Assembly: GCA_947579665.1 (NCBI GenBank)
Contig: CANPUZ010000070.1
Span: 287,010 to 351,009 of the forward strand
DNA: 64,000 bases
DNA from: Sympetrum striolatum
Lineage: Eukaryota > Arthropoda > Insecta > Odonata > Libellulidae
Direction: 5' to 3'
A program made the translations under genes and the position numbers. Under the pieces are notes generated by a model, which was not told the origin of the DNA, did no database searches, and saw only the letters and a list, made by a program, of their open reading frames with translations. Below, in pieces: positions 34,022 through 46,217 of the stretch (its first letter is position 1; every line of letters starts with the position of its first letter).

Positions 34022-34876
34022 CAGTGGGCGCTCTAACGTAAAAACTTTTAGTCGTATCAATACCAAAATTTATATATAGTACTGTAGTGTGTGCTGTCAG
34101 AGTTGATTAGTTTTTCACGTAAATCGGTAAACCGGAAGTCGAGCTTCATTCATCAAAGCTCATTTCCGGTTTTCAAAATAACTCCATAAATATGATATAT
34201 AGGTATATTGTATACCTTATAAAAGTTTTAGATAATGTTTTTTACTATAACTTTTGTATTTAACATATTTTTGTATCACCGGTTGATTAGAAGTTATTCG
34301 TGAAATACTGATCAACCGAAAGTAGCTGAGTATGTACTTTGTGGGCGCTCTAACATAAAAAGTATTTGACGAATCAACACCAAATTTCATGTATAATATT
34401 TTGGTTTGTGTCTTTAGAGTTGATTAGATTTTGGAGAAAATCGGTTTACCGGAAGTTGAGCTTCATTCTTCAAAGCTCATTTCCGGTTTTCAAAATATCT
34501 CCATAAATATGATATTTAGGTATATACTATTATTTATAAAAGTTTTAGAAAATATATATTACTATCACTTTTGTATGAAACATATTTTTTATCACTGATT
34601 GTTTAGGAGTTATTTGTGAAATACTGATAAACCGGAAGTTGGTGATTATGTACGTTGTGGGCACTCTGGGCTCTATGGGCGAAAGGCTATTTCATCGTTT
34701 TTCATCGAACATGTCCTGAAAAACATTATTTATAATTTTTGTGACGTAAAAGATAATAATATATAAATTAATCATTCATATTCAAAGTTTAGATGGAATA
34801 TAGAGTTCGAAATTACTGTCGTAGATAAATATTTACATCTTATACATGGAGAAAGTCATGTGCTGGCCACATCAGA
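33848..34876 (-). mobile_element. Helentron-like satellite-bearing element, copy 2 (inverted)
   Basis: This is the reverse complement of copy 1, with the 5' end (TCTGATGTGGCCAGC) at 34876 and the 3' hairpin at 33854-33884. Two tandem units of about 318 bp (GTGGGCGCTCTAAC at 34024 and 34342, GTGGGCACTC at about 34660) and a GT microsatellite (33987-34021) are present. The ORF at 33729-33965 on the minus strand only reflects the conserved tail and is not a gene. Confidence 0.6.
33987..34021 (+). repeat. GT microsatellite
   Basis: Run of GT dinucleotides, the complement of the CA run in copy 1. Confidence 0.9.
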
Positions 34877-34889
34877 TTTTTAACTCTGT

Positions 34890-37320
34890 TTTAATTTTTT
34901 TCCAAATTATTTACACAGCTCTTTATCTCAACTTTTTAAAGACTGTTTTAACTAAAAGTACATAACAAAATACTATCAGGTAATTCATGAAATTTTAAGT
35001 TGTTGCATTTGTTACCAGTAAAACTTAGATCCACTTAGATCAAATTTTACATTCTTATACAGAGGTGCATGTATTTGCTATGTTATTAAATGTTCCTAAG
35101 GATATCCTGATTAATATCTTCCACTGTGAGTGGAGATTTATGTTGTCATATCTGAAAACCAGTCGGTCAATAATTGTTTTCTCAAATCATACTAAAGGTA
35201 AACTTATACAATTAACTTTATTTTGACAAATTTCTTCTTTAACTAAATATCTAAAGGTGTGCATGATTTGCATAAACAATATTTGTGGAGACTTTGTTGC
35301 TCATAAAGATATTTATGTACCTATACACATTCTAAGGGGAGAAGTGATTTTTAAAGTAACTAAAGTAACACCTCAGATTCTATGCTCCTCTTCCACTTGG
35401 TTATCCTCAGCCTAATGCTTTTCCAATTCTATGAGGCAGATTATAAATCACTCATATTATATATTATAAATCAGATTAAGAATCTCAAATACTTTTCCCT
35501 TTTTCAATCCATTTCATGCTTTATCATAGTTGAGCATTTAAAGAATTATGGTCAATTGCCATTCAATCATATCCAATACTATTAGAAGAGAATGTAGAAT
35601 ATCTGTATACTCATGATTTACAAGCTCTATCGAAGCATAAAATTTTTTCATAGTTAGAGAATGCAGATATACCATTATATTATTTTCAACTAATTTTCAT
35701 AGGGACTTAACTTTGCTAAATTCAAGTCATTGTAAAATATATAAGACGAGAATTTAAAGAGCAATATGTGCACCATCATTATATAAGCTAAAAGAACTAC
35801 AATAATGTGGAAGAATAAAGTAAAGCGATGATTAATTATATTAATTTGATTTTGTCTTCATTTCAAACTTAAGAAATGGCATGAGATTATAGAATAATAA
35901 AACAATACATGGAAAGAACAGAGTGGCCTCTCAATCAAATTTTGAGTCAACGCATTGAAATTAATCAAACTTGGATACTTCCAGGATGTAAAAGTAACTT
36001 AATTTCCCAAATTTATTCAGAAAAAGCAATTAAAAGATTTTGCCCTGAAATTCAAATTTTCAGAGAATTAAATTGATAAATTTTAAAAGGAATAATATCA
36101 TTACTAAATATTCAGGGAGTTTAACAAAGAATTCATACGGACATTTTTAAATGATACTGTTAGCTAAGTATTTCAAAACTGAGAAAGAAGCACAATAATG
36201 TTAATTCTTTCCACTCTTTTTAGCAATATATAAATTGATATTTGACGTAACTTAAGTTATCTGAAAATAGTATAGAAGAATAATTATGATTTAAAGAATT
36301 AGAAATAGATGCTTTTCACCGTAAAAACATACAATAATAAAAAGCTCATTATTTTAAAGTTATTAAGATACCTAATTAGGTAATGATAGCATATAGCATC
36401 CTGTATCTTAGTAGGATTAACAGAAAGCATACTTCGAACCATGCTAAACTCCTCTTATTCTTGCCCAGTAATGATTACCATTTATATGTGTATATAAAAC
36501 ACATCTCTGCCATGAGTGTTTCATGTAAAATAAATTAAATTTGAAGTGATGCAGCAACGTTTTTAATACTATTCTACATTTTTTTACCCAAAATGCAAAA
36601 CATTTCAGCAGTGTCCCATTTCAGTCTATTCAATTAGCAAAATAAACCTTTAAACTTAGACTTAACTGAATATTTTTATAAATTAACATCAATGGTAACT
36701 TTTGCAAAAAATCTAAAATATTTTACAATTTTGTAATATCAATAAATACCATAGATATTTCAAATCCTCCTAGAAGACCCTTTTTTAAACCAAAAGGCTC
36801 TGTAATAGTCTATCTTATACATGTTATTCAAAAATTAAAATTCAATTTTTTTCCTATCCATTAAATTACAGCCATGTCTTAGGTGGGTAGTAAACATGAA
36901 ACATCAGTTTGGAGATTGAACAATTATTGTACAATCAAATAATAAATGAACTGCTTTGGCAAACTGAAGCATGTTTTAGCTTCTCTATTTAATTCAGCTA
37001 TGATTAAGTCTTACTTTAACCTTTCGAATGATCCACATTTGAATTGTCACAAATAACCTATGTAGGGATTAGGATGTTGTCTATCAGAGAATAAAATCAA
37101 GGTTCAATCAATGGGATTTTATTTTTAAAATAATTCATTTTACATTACATAATATTACTCCTTAATTCCGAGGATCATTAGTACAAATACACAAAGAATA
37201 CAATGTTAAAAAATAGAGGTTCACTTGAAAAGTATTTATATAACTGGTTCAAGACCATCATAAACTGCAACCAGAAACTGAGGATTCCTCTGCTCAAATG
37301 CATTCAAAGCTCCTTTCTCC
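34890..37320. other. No recognised feature
   Basis: About 2.4 kb of AT-rich sequence with only short ORFs. No domain, RNA gene or repeat end was identified. Confidence 0.35.
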
Positions 37321-37337
37321 TTATAAACCTCTAAAAT

Positions 37338-37401
37338 CCCGGGATCCCGGGTTCGATTCCCGGCCCTGTCAGACTTTTTTTCAAGTCCGTTTTTCCTTGG
37401 G
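37338..37401 (+). mobile_element. 5'-truncated tRNA-derived SINE with 12-bp target duplication
   Basis: The insertion contains CCCGGGTTCGATTCCCGG (B box and T-arm-like hairpin) and a short tail ending TTTTTCCTTGGG. It is flanked by AACCTCTAAAAT on both sides (37326-37337 and 37402-37413). The same tail follows the tRNA-like head of the SINE at 46868-46976, so this is a short copy of that family. Confidence 0.8.
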
Positions 37402-37490
37402 AACCTCTAAAATATTGAAACAAATAGAATTAAAGTAATTTTGAAAATATCCTTTCTTTTGGTATTCATCGTCTCGATTTCATACCACCA

Positions 37491-38700
37491 AATCTAAGAA
37501 AAAATGCCCATTTTAAAGCCACCTCATGCATCTAGCCCAATAGAGGCCCCACAATTTAAGACTGATTATGAGGAGACTTGTGTCTGCTTCATTCTCTTTC
37601 CCAAGACCCTTCCTCTCTCACCCCCATGAATTGGCTCCTATTGTTTCCTTGTGAAGGCCACAGACAAAAACACTTAGAACACAAAGAAAAATAGTTTCTG
37701 AACACCCTTACCCTTGTTTTCAATTTATTATCCTTCCGTGAGCAAGATAAATAAATATCGTAGGCGCCGATAAAGTTTGGATCACACACTTGCGCCGAAC
37801 TGGAATCATAAAAGGGAAAAGTGGTGAACCTCGATCCTACATTGTAGACACTGAGAAGAACAGTAAGACGAAACCGTTTTCACCTTATTCCATTCCCTGA
37901 TGTAAATGAGTCCGAAGCTTTTTATCCATTCGAAGATGAGGATAGAGAAGCAGGACCTGAGCCAGAACCAATTTATGAGACGCGACTAGATGGACAAGAC
38001 AGCGAACCAGAACAAGACCCGCAAGTTAGGCGAAGTGGTCGAACTCGAAAGAAACCAGAACGTTTGATAGAACAATGTTGAACTGTGGCCACAACTAACT
38101 TAAGAAGGGAGATGTGTTGTTAGTGATGTCTGCCAGAAGGCGTGACCTTCTAAGGATCATTGTCTTGTAGTTGTTGGTAAATTTGCAGTTTGGAAACTGA
38201 AAATTTACCTAAGAAAGTGAATTAAAAGAGATTTCGCGAATATTTGTTTAATCCGAAATAAGAATAAGTAAGACCAAAGGTTTTTGTTTTTGCCAATAAG
38301 GAATAAATCACGATTTAAAGCTCAACGAAATCAGTAAAGGGATGACAAAATGGTATAAAAAGCAATGAAATGGGGAAAAGGTTTAAATTACGAGAAACAA
38401 TTATCTAAAGATTACACTAAGGACGTTATTTTATCTCTCGTAGTATTACTGACAGAAAAGCTAGTGAAATGTTCTTAAAAAGAAGGAAATTGTGTTCGTT
38501 AAGAATATTCAAGTTTTCCGCCTCGTACTTTTTATTGTTAAAGTATTTCACTCTTATACCGCTAGAGGTACCTATTTGTTTTCGAATTCTTCTGTCCTCT
38601 ATTCGAAGAAGAACAATCTTCTGTCTGACTGATTCCAATATGTTTACAAATTTTTTCTCTTTCTCAGGTATTTTAATCATCTTCAACCACGAGAGATTTT
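37491..38700 (+). mobile_element. Ty3/Gypsy LTR retrotransposon, 3' end fragment (copy A)
   Basis: The end of a pol frame is readable in two frames: RRTGIIKGKSGEPRSYIVDT, a one-base shift, then VRRNRFHLIPFPDVNESEAF, an acidic stretch, and RRSGRTRKKPERLIEQC-stop at about 38080. The RRNR-x-HL block is typical of Gypsy integrase C-termini. A purine tract (AAGAAGGGAGATG) leads directly to TGTTGTTAGTGATG at about 38113, the likely start of the 3' LTR, which contains a TATA-like GGTATAAAAAG (about 38351). The LTR's far end is not clear. The first part of the block (37491-37790) is not recognisable as pol. Confidence 0.65.
38113..38700 (+). repeat. Probable 3' LTR of the Gypsy fragment
   Basis: Starts TG right after the purine tract and is shared with 60896-61377. 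Its 3' boundary was not resolved; homology with the second copy stops at about 38590 because that copy is cut there. Confidence 0.5.
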
Positions 38701-39069
38701 TGCTGTGATTTTACCGCGCAGTATTCCGTGAAAGTTATGATTTTAAGGAAATTCTCATTTCTTGTTGGAATCAATCACTAGGTTTTGATGTTGACAGTGA
38801 AGTAAATTTACTTTTCTACTGTATTCTGCAAGCTATTCATCCTCAACGTAATCCCGGGGATTTAAGCTGTCTAGCAAAAAAAATCAATGCCAGTAATATG
38901 ATGAATTCAATTGAGACAGATTCAGACACACAGTGGTAGAAGATCAAGAGGAAGGAGCTATGCTATGTATGTATGTATTGCTATGAGAGGGATTATCGTG
39001 GAATGAAGATGATAGTGCTCCACTTAAGGATGTGATCTGCCCCATGACAGGAAGAACCTATCTAGTACT

Positions 39070-41994
39070 CATCATCATCATCATTGTGCTTCTGTCCGCG
39101 GACAGGTCTCAACGGAACTTCCTTCTCCAGGCATCTCTATCCTGTGCCTCTGTTTTTAGAACTTGATATTCTTTTCCTTGTTTTAAATCAGTCAGCATTC
39201 CGAATTTTCTTCTTCCTCTTCGTCGTTTCCCCTTGATCTTTCCTTCAAAAATCGTCTTCTGTAGGCATTCTGCTCTTTGTATATCCATCTTGCTTTCATT
39301 TTCCTTATGTTTCCCAAAATTACTCGTTCTTCTCCAACCCTCCTCAGTACCTCTTCATTTTTTATCTTGTCTTTCGAACTTATTTTCTCCATTCTTCGCC
39401 ATAGCCACATTTCAAAGCTCTCTATGTATTTTTCTTCTCTCCTTCTCAATGTCCATGTTTCGGATCCATATAACACAATACTCCAGATAAAGCACTTAGC
39501 AAATCTTTTCCTTAGCTCCATCTTGATGTTCTTTGCTGTCAAAAGATCTTTTATCTTTTGGAACGTTGCCTTTCCCTGAGCTATTCTACTTCTTATTTCC
39601 TCTATACAACTGCCATTAGATGTGATGGTGCTTCCCAAATATTTAAATTTCTCGACCTTCTCCAATTCCTTCCCCTTCAACTTAATTTTTACTGGGCCAG
39701 CCTTCTTTGAAATCTTCACCACCTTTGACTTTTCAATGTTAACTTTCATTCCATATTCCTCTCTTTTTATACTGATTTTCTCTACCATTTCTTGCAGCAT
39801 TTCTTCACTCTCTGCTATCACAGCCTGATCATCTGCATATTTAATGGTTTTCATACTTTCTCCTCCTACCACTATCCCTCCAATCCCCTCCAAGGCTTCC
39901 TCTACCAGTTTGTCACCTTATATATTATATAAAATTGGTGACAAGCAACATCCTTGTCTCACCTCTGCCTATCGATGTCTGCTTCGTCTCATCTCCCCCT
40001 ATCCTCACCACTACTCTTTGTCCTTTATACAAATGTTTTAATGCCCTCCTATCCTTCCAATCCACTCCAATTTCCTTTAGAATCACCATCAGTTTATCCC
40101 ATTTCACCCTGTCAAATGCTTTCTCGTAGTCAATAAAGCAGATGAACATCTCTCAGCCTACCTCCAGTACCCTTTCGCTCAGCATTCTCATGCACCCTAT
40201 TGCATCCCTTGTTCCCTTTCCTCTTCGAAATCCAAACTGGTCCTCTCCCAAGTTTTCCTCTATCCTAGTCTCAATCCTCTTCATTATTATTCTGTTCATC
40301 ATCTTTGTCACATGCGCTATAAAACTGATTGTACGGAAATCTTTGCAAGCTTGAGCATTATTTTTCTTAGGCAATGGCATCATTATTGTTTTCAGAAAAT
40401 CCTCAGGCCATTCCCCTGTGTCATATATCTTGTTAGCAAGATTAGTGATTCTACTAATTGCACCTTCCCCTAAGGCCTTCAACACCTCTGCTGGGATTCC
40501 ATCAGAGCCCACTGTCTTATTGTCCCTCAGGTCTCTTATTGCTCTCTCAACTTCATCTTTCAAAATCCTTGGACTCTTTGAATCCTCCTCGCATGTCCGC
40601 TCATCCTCTAGATCTACTCTTCCATTGCATTCATGTGTACAGTACAGTTCTTCTATGTACTCCTTCCACAGAATCTTAATCTCTTCCTCATCTGTAGTTA
40701 TTTTCCCATTTTTGTCTATCATTCCTTTCTTACTTATCCTTCTATGGTCTCTCTTAGTTAGACAACTTGCGGTTTTATACCTTTCTTCTATTTTCCCAGT
40801 CCTCTCCAATTCCTCTTATCATGTGGCACTGTCTTTTTATCCAATCCTCTCTGGCTTTATCTGTTTCCCTCCTCAGCTCGTTATTTAGCTTCCTGTATTT
40901 TCTTCTCCCATGTTCTGTATTATCACATTTCCACTTTCTTCTTTCTTCCATCTTGTCTATCATTTCCTGAGTGATCCACTCTTTTTTATTTCTTTGACTT
41001 CTCTCCATCCCCACCTCCTGTTTTAGAACCTCTATAATACCAGACTTAATATCAATCCATTCTTCTTTTACACATTCTTTCTTTTCTTGCATTCGAAATT
41101 TTTCTTCTAGAGCTATAGTGAATGCGGTTCCATCTGATTTCAACTTCTTTACGTCCCATTTCTTTTCTTCCCTTCTTTCCCTTTTCACGTGTTTCAGTTT
41201 TGTCTTCAGGTCCGCAATTAACAGGTTGTGGTCCGAGTCTATGTCAGCACCTGGAAGGGTTTTGGCATTCTTAACACTGTTCTTAAATCTTTGGTTAATT
41301 AAAATAAAGTCTATTTGGTATCTATTTATATCCCCCGGACTTTTCCAGGTGAACAACCTCCGATCATGATTCATAAACCATGTGTTTGCCACCCATAGGT
41401 TGTTCTCTATACAGAACTCCAGCATTTTCTCTCCTCTTGTCATTCCTTTTTCCCAGACCCTATTCCCCCACCATATTATCTTTTCTACCTTTACCTATGA
41501 CGCTATTCCAATCTCCCATTATCACAACTCTCACCTGTCCCTTTCCATTTTCTTCATACATCTGGGATACTTGTTCGTATACTACCTCCACATCTTCATC
41601 TTTTGCATCTGAAGTAGGCATGTACACTTGAATGACTAGAGTATCCACTGGCTCACTCCTTATTTTGACTGCTATCACCCTTTCACTAATTGCGATCACT
41701 TTAGTGACACAATTTTCTATTTCTTTCTTCATAATTATAGCCACTCCTCCAGTTCTTCTACTCTCCCCTTTGTACACAATCTTGTATCCATCTAATATTG
41801 CTTCCCCTTCTCCCTCCCATCTTACCTCTCCCAATCCAAGAATATCTATTCTGTTTTTCTCCATTTCTCTCTTTATGTTCTCTAATTTTCCCTATCTATT
41901 CAATGTTCTTACATTCCATGTACCAATTCTTATTTCATTATTTGTTGTTTTCCTTGTCCTTTCCTTTCTGTTGACCAGCCATGTATTTCCTGGA
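39070..41994 (-). mobile_element. RTE-like LINE, nearly full length, flanked by 10-bp target duplication
   Basis: The element spans 2925 bp and is flanked by ATCTAGTACT on both sides (39060-39069 and 41995-42004). The 3' end on the minus strand is an ATG/ATC-type microsatellite tail (GATGATGATGATGAGT), common in RTE elements. One ORF with endonuclease then reverse transcriptase fills most of it, as in RTE. It is the most complete LINE in the window. A related 3' fragment lies at 18334-18665. Confidence 0.85.
39192..41937 (-). pseudogene. RTE-like ORF: endonuclease and reverse transcriptase, disabled
   Basis: Order on the minus strand: RIGTWNVRTLNR, stop, GLGEVRW (catalytic Glu), GGVAIIM, VIMGDWNSVIG (Asp, Asn), a stop and frameshift near 41455, then IDFILIN and DSDHNLL (catalytic SDH). 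Next comes a basic linker and a frameshift near 40790. The RT has VERAIRDLRDNKTVGSDGIP, FGFRRGKGTRDAI, a TGA at 40153-40155 where an Arg codon would fit, and CFIDYEKAFDRVKWD (motif A). A further shift near 39905 is followed by IKYADDQAVIAES (catalytic YADD) and the C-terminal ETWTLRRREEKYIESFEMWL block. At least two stops and three shifts, so inactive. Confidence 0.85.
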
Positions 41995-42392
41995 ATCTAG
42001 TACTACATAAGCGAATTCTAAACCTGGTATCCCCCTCAACAGCTTCTCTATGTAGCACAATTTTTTATATTGTATTTTTTATGCTTCTTGGCAGTTATGT
42101 CAGTAATTATTTGTTAGTAGCTATTTAAATATTTCTAGAGTACTGTAATTTCTTACTTCTATTCATTATGTTCCCATACTTTTCCTTTCCTATTATATAT
42201 GTGTAATATTGTTTTCATTGTCAGCTCAGATATAAATACGGAGATTTTAAAATCATTAATGGTAATAATTTTCTACTTAATTAAAGCCACTCTGTGTAGA
42301 CTTCCACCTTCAAGGTAAATGAATCATATATCTTACTGGGAAGATCCTAAAATAAGATATCATTAACCCCATTTGTAATTGGTAGAGGAATA

Positions 42393-42715
42393 CCGTGTTT
42401 GACGGCATATGAGACGCACCCTCATTAAGTTGGCCACTCACAAGGAAAAAAAGTTTTTATAGTCCGTGCGAAAGCGCGGTACCACAATAACTAAAAATGT
42501 AGTTTCTTTTAGTTGTCACGTTTCGTAAAAGCCAAATATTAACACAATCATTGAATGCAATTATGAAATAGGTAGTATAGACCATCTGGGCTAGAAATAG
42601 CATTCAGTATTGAAAGTTAACCTGTGGAGGTTGAACCTTCACATATAAGACGCAGGAAAATTTTTCGAGACATAATTTAGGAAAAAAGGTGCGTCTTATA
42701 TGCCGTCAAATACGG
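42393..42715 (+). mobile_element. pogo-type MITE, 323 bp
   Basis: Terminal inverted repeats of 28 bp with two mismatches: left CCGTGTTTGACGGCATATGA, right (inwards) CCGTATTTGACGGCATATAA. TA on both sides (42391-42392 and 42716-42717). No ORF. The ends resemble those of the pogo-like element at 15292-17069. Confidence 0.85.
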
Positions 42716-42759
42716 TACAAATGACGCTCTGACATCAAACCATTAGGAAAACACTAAAC

Positions 42760-43075
42760 TGAAATAAAATGTATTTATTACTTCTGTTTACTTGCCGGGT
42801 CTTATGTTTCCATGTTATCGGGAAGAGATTAACAAAATCTTAAAAATTGCCACAGTGCATTTTAAATAGAAGAATATTTGCCCTGACCTAGCATCAAAGC
42901 AAGGGGATAATCTTCGAGGATGTCTTTGTAGTTTTTGTTGGATATGCATGGCTTCCAGCTATCAATCAAATTTCAACTTTCTAATTAGTTGGGAAGTGCA
43001 TACAAATTTTTTCGAAAAGCTCCACTGCATTTTTATGGAAAAAATCAAGATTTAGGGCCCTTCTGCGTGAGGTAA
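42760..43075 (-). mobile_element. Helitron-like modules B and part of C
   Basis: A B monomer (TTGCCCTGACCTAGCATCAA near 42880) and the start of a C monomer (TTAGGGCCCTTCTG near 43055) lie in the standard order, then the similarity stops. The B-box-like motif is mutated in both. Confidence 0.5.
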
Positions 43076-43150
43076 GCTTCAAGGAAGTGAAGGAGATGAC
43101 ATTGAATAGGGTTTAATGAAGCACATGAACTTACCAAAAGGTAGTTTCAT

Positions 43151-43279
43151 AGTTGTAGTTTTGTTAAAAGTGCTGCGACAGCTTAGGTCATTTCGCACAT
43201 TGGCTCCCACCGGGATTCGAACCCGGGACCGCTTTCACCAAAGGCAAACGCGCTGTCCACATGACTATCCGGGAGCCCC
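43151..43279 (-). mobile_element. tRNA-derived SINE with 12-bp target duplication
   Basis: On the minus strand the head GGCTCCCGGATAGTCATGTG to GGTTCGAATCCCGGTGGGAG has a seven-base acceptor-like stem (GGCTCCC/GGGAGCC), an A-box-like part and an exact B box. It is followed by a tail of about 50 bp. AGGTAGTTTCAT flanks both sides (43139-43150 and 43280-43291). The anticodon arm does not fold well, so it is a SINE and not a tRNA gene. Confidence 0.8.
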
Positions 43280-43299
43280 AGGTAGTTTCATGCCTCATT

Positions 43300-45070
43300 C
43301 ATGTATGTATAGCAAATTCTAGTTTTCTGCATCACATCTCCCACATGTATTTAGATAAATTTTCTCAACATTATCAACTGTTGAGAAAATGAAGTGTGAT
43401 TGTGATTTTTTGGTTCAAATGTGTTTTGATTACTCGTTTGTGATTAGTAGATAAACCTTTATTAACTTAAGCTGGGTTGCATTTACCTAAGGCTGTTTAA
43501 GTTTTTGTCCCTCGCCATTTCTTAAGATTGTAATACATCTTAGGTTTTAAAATCATATTGAGAAAGTGAATTCATATTCCTTGCAATTTTAATGTAATAA
43601 TATTAAGAAAATTGTAGCAAAGTAACCATTTTGCGGTAATGGTGTGAAGCAGATTGTTACCTGTAGGACTAGCATACACTCATGATAATGAAATAAAATT
43701 AAGTCAAAGACATGCAATATAGTTCTCTGATAGTGCTCATATGATGATTCGAATTCAGAAACCTATTTATAATTGGTTTAATAAGTTAAATAAATGAGAA
43801 TGTATATTAAGTGTAACTCAGCCGATTTTGGGTTTAATATTGCATTTTGAATCTAGATGATTAATCAGTATGACAATATCTTGGGGAATATTGCAGTTAT
43901 GATGTTGGTGATTAGTTAATGCTCGTGAAGCATCATCAAATTCAAGACTTGGATAGAAAGTAATATATGCACACTTTACAAGTATAAAGCCAGTTTCAAT
44001 CGAATGTTCTGCTCTAAAAAATAATGAGACTTATTATGAAGTAAGTTTTGACTAAATAAACAATATATATTAAATGTAATAAGATTGATATCATAGGTAA
44101 AATAGTAATAACATTACTTGTTTTATTTAAATGAATAAAGAAATAGTTTTTTATATTTACAAGATGAAAATGAAGCTGTAGCAAGTTATCTACTCACATA
44201 TTGATTAGAATTCTCTTGTTTAAGAAGAAAAGGTTTTTCTATGCAAGTTGACAACATATTTTCAGAAAGATAACAAATTGGCCCTGGCAATGAAAGGCAG
44301 TTGATGCTACCGATGGAGTACATGTCACACAAAGTAGCTTCTGGCAAGTTGAGAATGAAAGAGCCCAGTATCACACATTGTCAGCTGAAGTGATTGAGTA
44401 TGAAAGAACAATGGGAGAAGTTCTCTCATGAAAAATGGAACTAGGTATTTTGGTAGGGCTATTCACTAATGGGATTTCCTAGTTAATTATGCTGAATAGA
44501 CTTGGAGGGGCCTAAAAAGAAATGCAAGGACCAAGGCAGCTCGCATCAATGTAGCAGTTAGGGCAAAAAGCCTGTGGAGAGAAAATGCCATTGTGGGCAA
44601 TTAAATGGCAGTTTTGCTCTCAGTTTTGTGATGGCATTCCAGTGAGTATTCATACGGAATTAAGAAGAAATATGTCAATTTTTTTATATTGATATGCAGA
44701 CCATTCTGTGAAGTTACAGATTTTGTAACTAAGATTTGAGTAGCAAAATATTAATTATCATGGTAATTAATGTAATAATTGATTCAAAGGGCTTTATTTT
44801 TGTCTTCAGGGTCTGTCACAGGAATCAACACAAGCAGATGTAATGGTAGTTGTAAATTATAAAAATTCAGAATCATTCTTGCCAGAGATTATAGGGAGCA
44901 ATCTATAATGAGTGATGCATTTAAGCATCAGCTTTGACATTTTCTTGTTACACAAAGCCTTATGATGAGCAGGACCACCAAACTGCTATAACATCTCTAC
45001 AGAGTGCTGCAGGTCAGGTAATTACAACCTTTTATTTATATCTAATGTGATACTGAGCTGTATTATGATG
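43300..45070. other. No recognised feature
   Basis: AT-rich sequence without coding domains. Several reading frames are short and unsupported. Confidence 0.3.
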
Positions 45071-45076
45071 AAGTCT

Positions 45077-45447
45077 AATTTTTTTTCTTTCAATCAAACT
45101 GATATTAACATCTAGAAGTACAATAGAGGCTCCAACCCCTAGGTCCCGGGTTCTAATGATCGGATTTTTCCGATTCAGGGAATGGTTGTGTGTGTTTGTT
45201 GTTACTGTTGCCTCAGTAAAGCACCTCCTGATAAGTTCATGAGAGCTTAAGAGGACTTCAACGGTGAAGGGCAACAGTAGCTAGGCATGGGGAAAAAAAT
45301 GGGAACTCCGTTAAAAATTCTGGAGCTGACTAGATGGAATGTAGCCAAGTTAGGAGGGGAGAAGATGTATAGAAGGACATGAGAAGTCTCTAATCAAAGC
45401 TCCCGGAAGCATTTTTCTAAGGATAGGTGAGGTGAGTTGTGGGAAAC
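45077..45447 (+). mobile_element. SINE-like repeat, forward copy
   Basis: It includes GGTCCCGGGTTCTAATGATC (B-box-like), TTCAGGGAATGGTTGTGTG, CTCAGTAAAGCACCTCCTGA and GGGAACTCCGTTAAAAATTC. The same blocks occur inverted at 46218-46690. This copy has an internal deletion near 45115. Its open minus-strand frame is a by-product of the repeat. Confidence 0.6.
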
Positions 45448-45769
45448 AAATGCATGAATTAGGTGACAATTTTTTAATTTAATTTTTTTCGGCTCTTTGA
45501 AGGGATGATGTGCCTCAGATGACCATTTGCTTGTCTGACTTTGTCTCTCGTGTCAATTGATGGTTCTGAGATATGCCTCCTGACAAATATAGAAACGTGA
45601 TACTCATTATTCCAATACTTCAGAAATAACCTCTTGTTTTAATGGATCCTTTTTGCTGTGAGACAGAAAACGGCCAAAAGAATCACTTGCTATAACTCAA
45701 CACTCGTTATACGCTATACTATTTTCAAACTGTATTATAAATAATGTGAAATTCCTGCTGTAGTTTTCA

Positions 45770-46216
45770 AATAGTAGAGACGCCTGGTGTCGAACCCAGG
45801 ATCTTTTGAAACATGTGAATACATATAAAGTCCTGGTAGAAATAAAACTTATATAACAGATAGATATACACTCACTCATTCATAAAAAATCGCCACAATG
45901 CATTTTGAATGAGAGATATTTGCCCTGACCTAGCATTGAACCAAGAATAATCTTCGAAGATGTCTTAATGGTTTTTTACAGATATGCACGGCTTCTAGGA
46001 ATCCCTTGAAATTCAACTGTCTGCTTTGCAGAAAAGTGCCTAAAAATTTTTTGAAAATTCCCGCAATGCATCTTTTTGGGAAAAAAACTGAGGTTCAATG
46101 TCGCTTTTTTCTGGTGTTTACATGTTATGGCCAGTAAATAGTAAAAATTTCAAGTCAGTGACACTTATGGAACATGGTTAGAGTTTGGATCCCCTATGAA
46201 TGAGTGAGAGTGTACC
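45770..46216 (-). mobile_element. Helitron-like modules F, B and C
   Basis: F (GACGCCTGGTGTCGAACCCA at 45779), B (CCTGACCTAGCATTGAACCA near 45920) and a reduced C (ACTGAGGTTCAATGTCGC near 46088) follow each other; A is missing between F and B. F keeps the exact GGTTCGACACC motif on the element strand. The stretch ends in GAATGAGTGAGAGTGTA, next to the SINE-like repeat. Confidence 0.55.
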
Positions 46217-46217
46217 T

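Noticed and set aside
37589..37789. ORF conserved between 37.6 kb and 60.4 kb
   Set aside because: Conservation is explained by the duplicated Gypsy block, and the frame lies antisense to the pol direction; an indel in one copy keeps or loses codons without any sign of selection.
40418..40888. 156-codon plus-strand ORF rich in Ser and Leu
   Set aside because: It is the complementary shadow of the LINE reverse transcriptase on the minus strand.
43190..43275. tRNA gene on the minus strand
   Set aside because: Acceptor and T-arm pair well and the B box is exact, but the anticodon arm does not fold properly and a 12-bp target duplication encloses it with a SINE tail. It is a SINE head.
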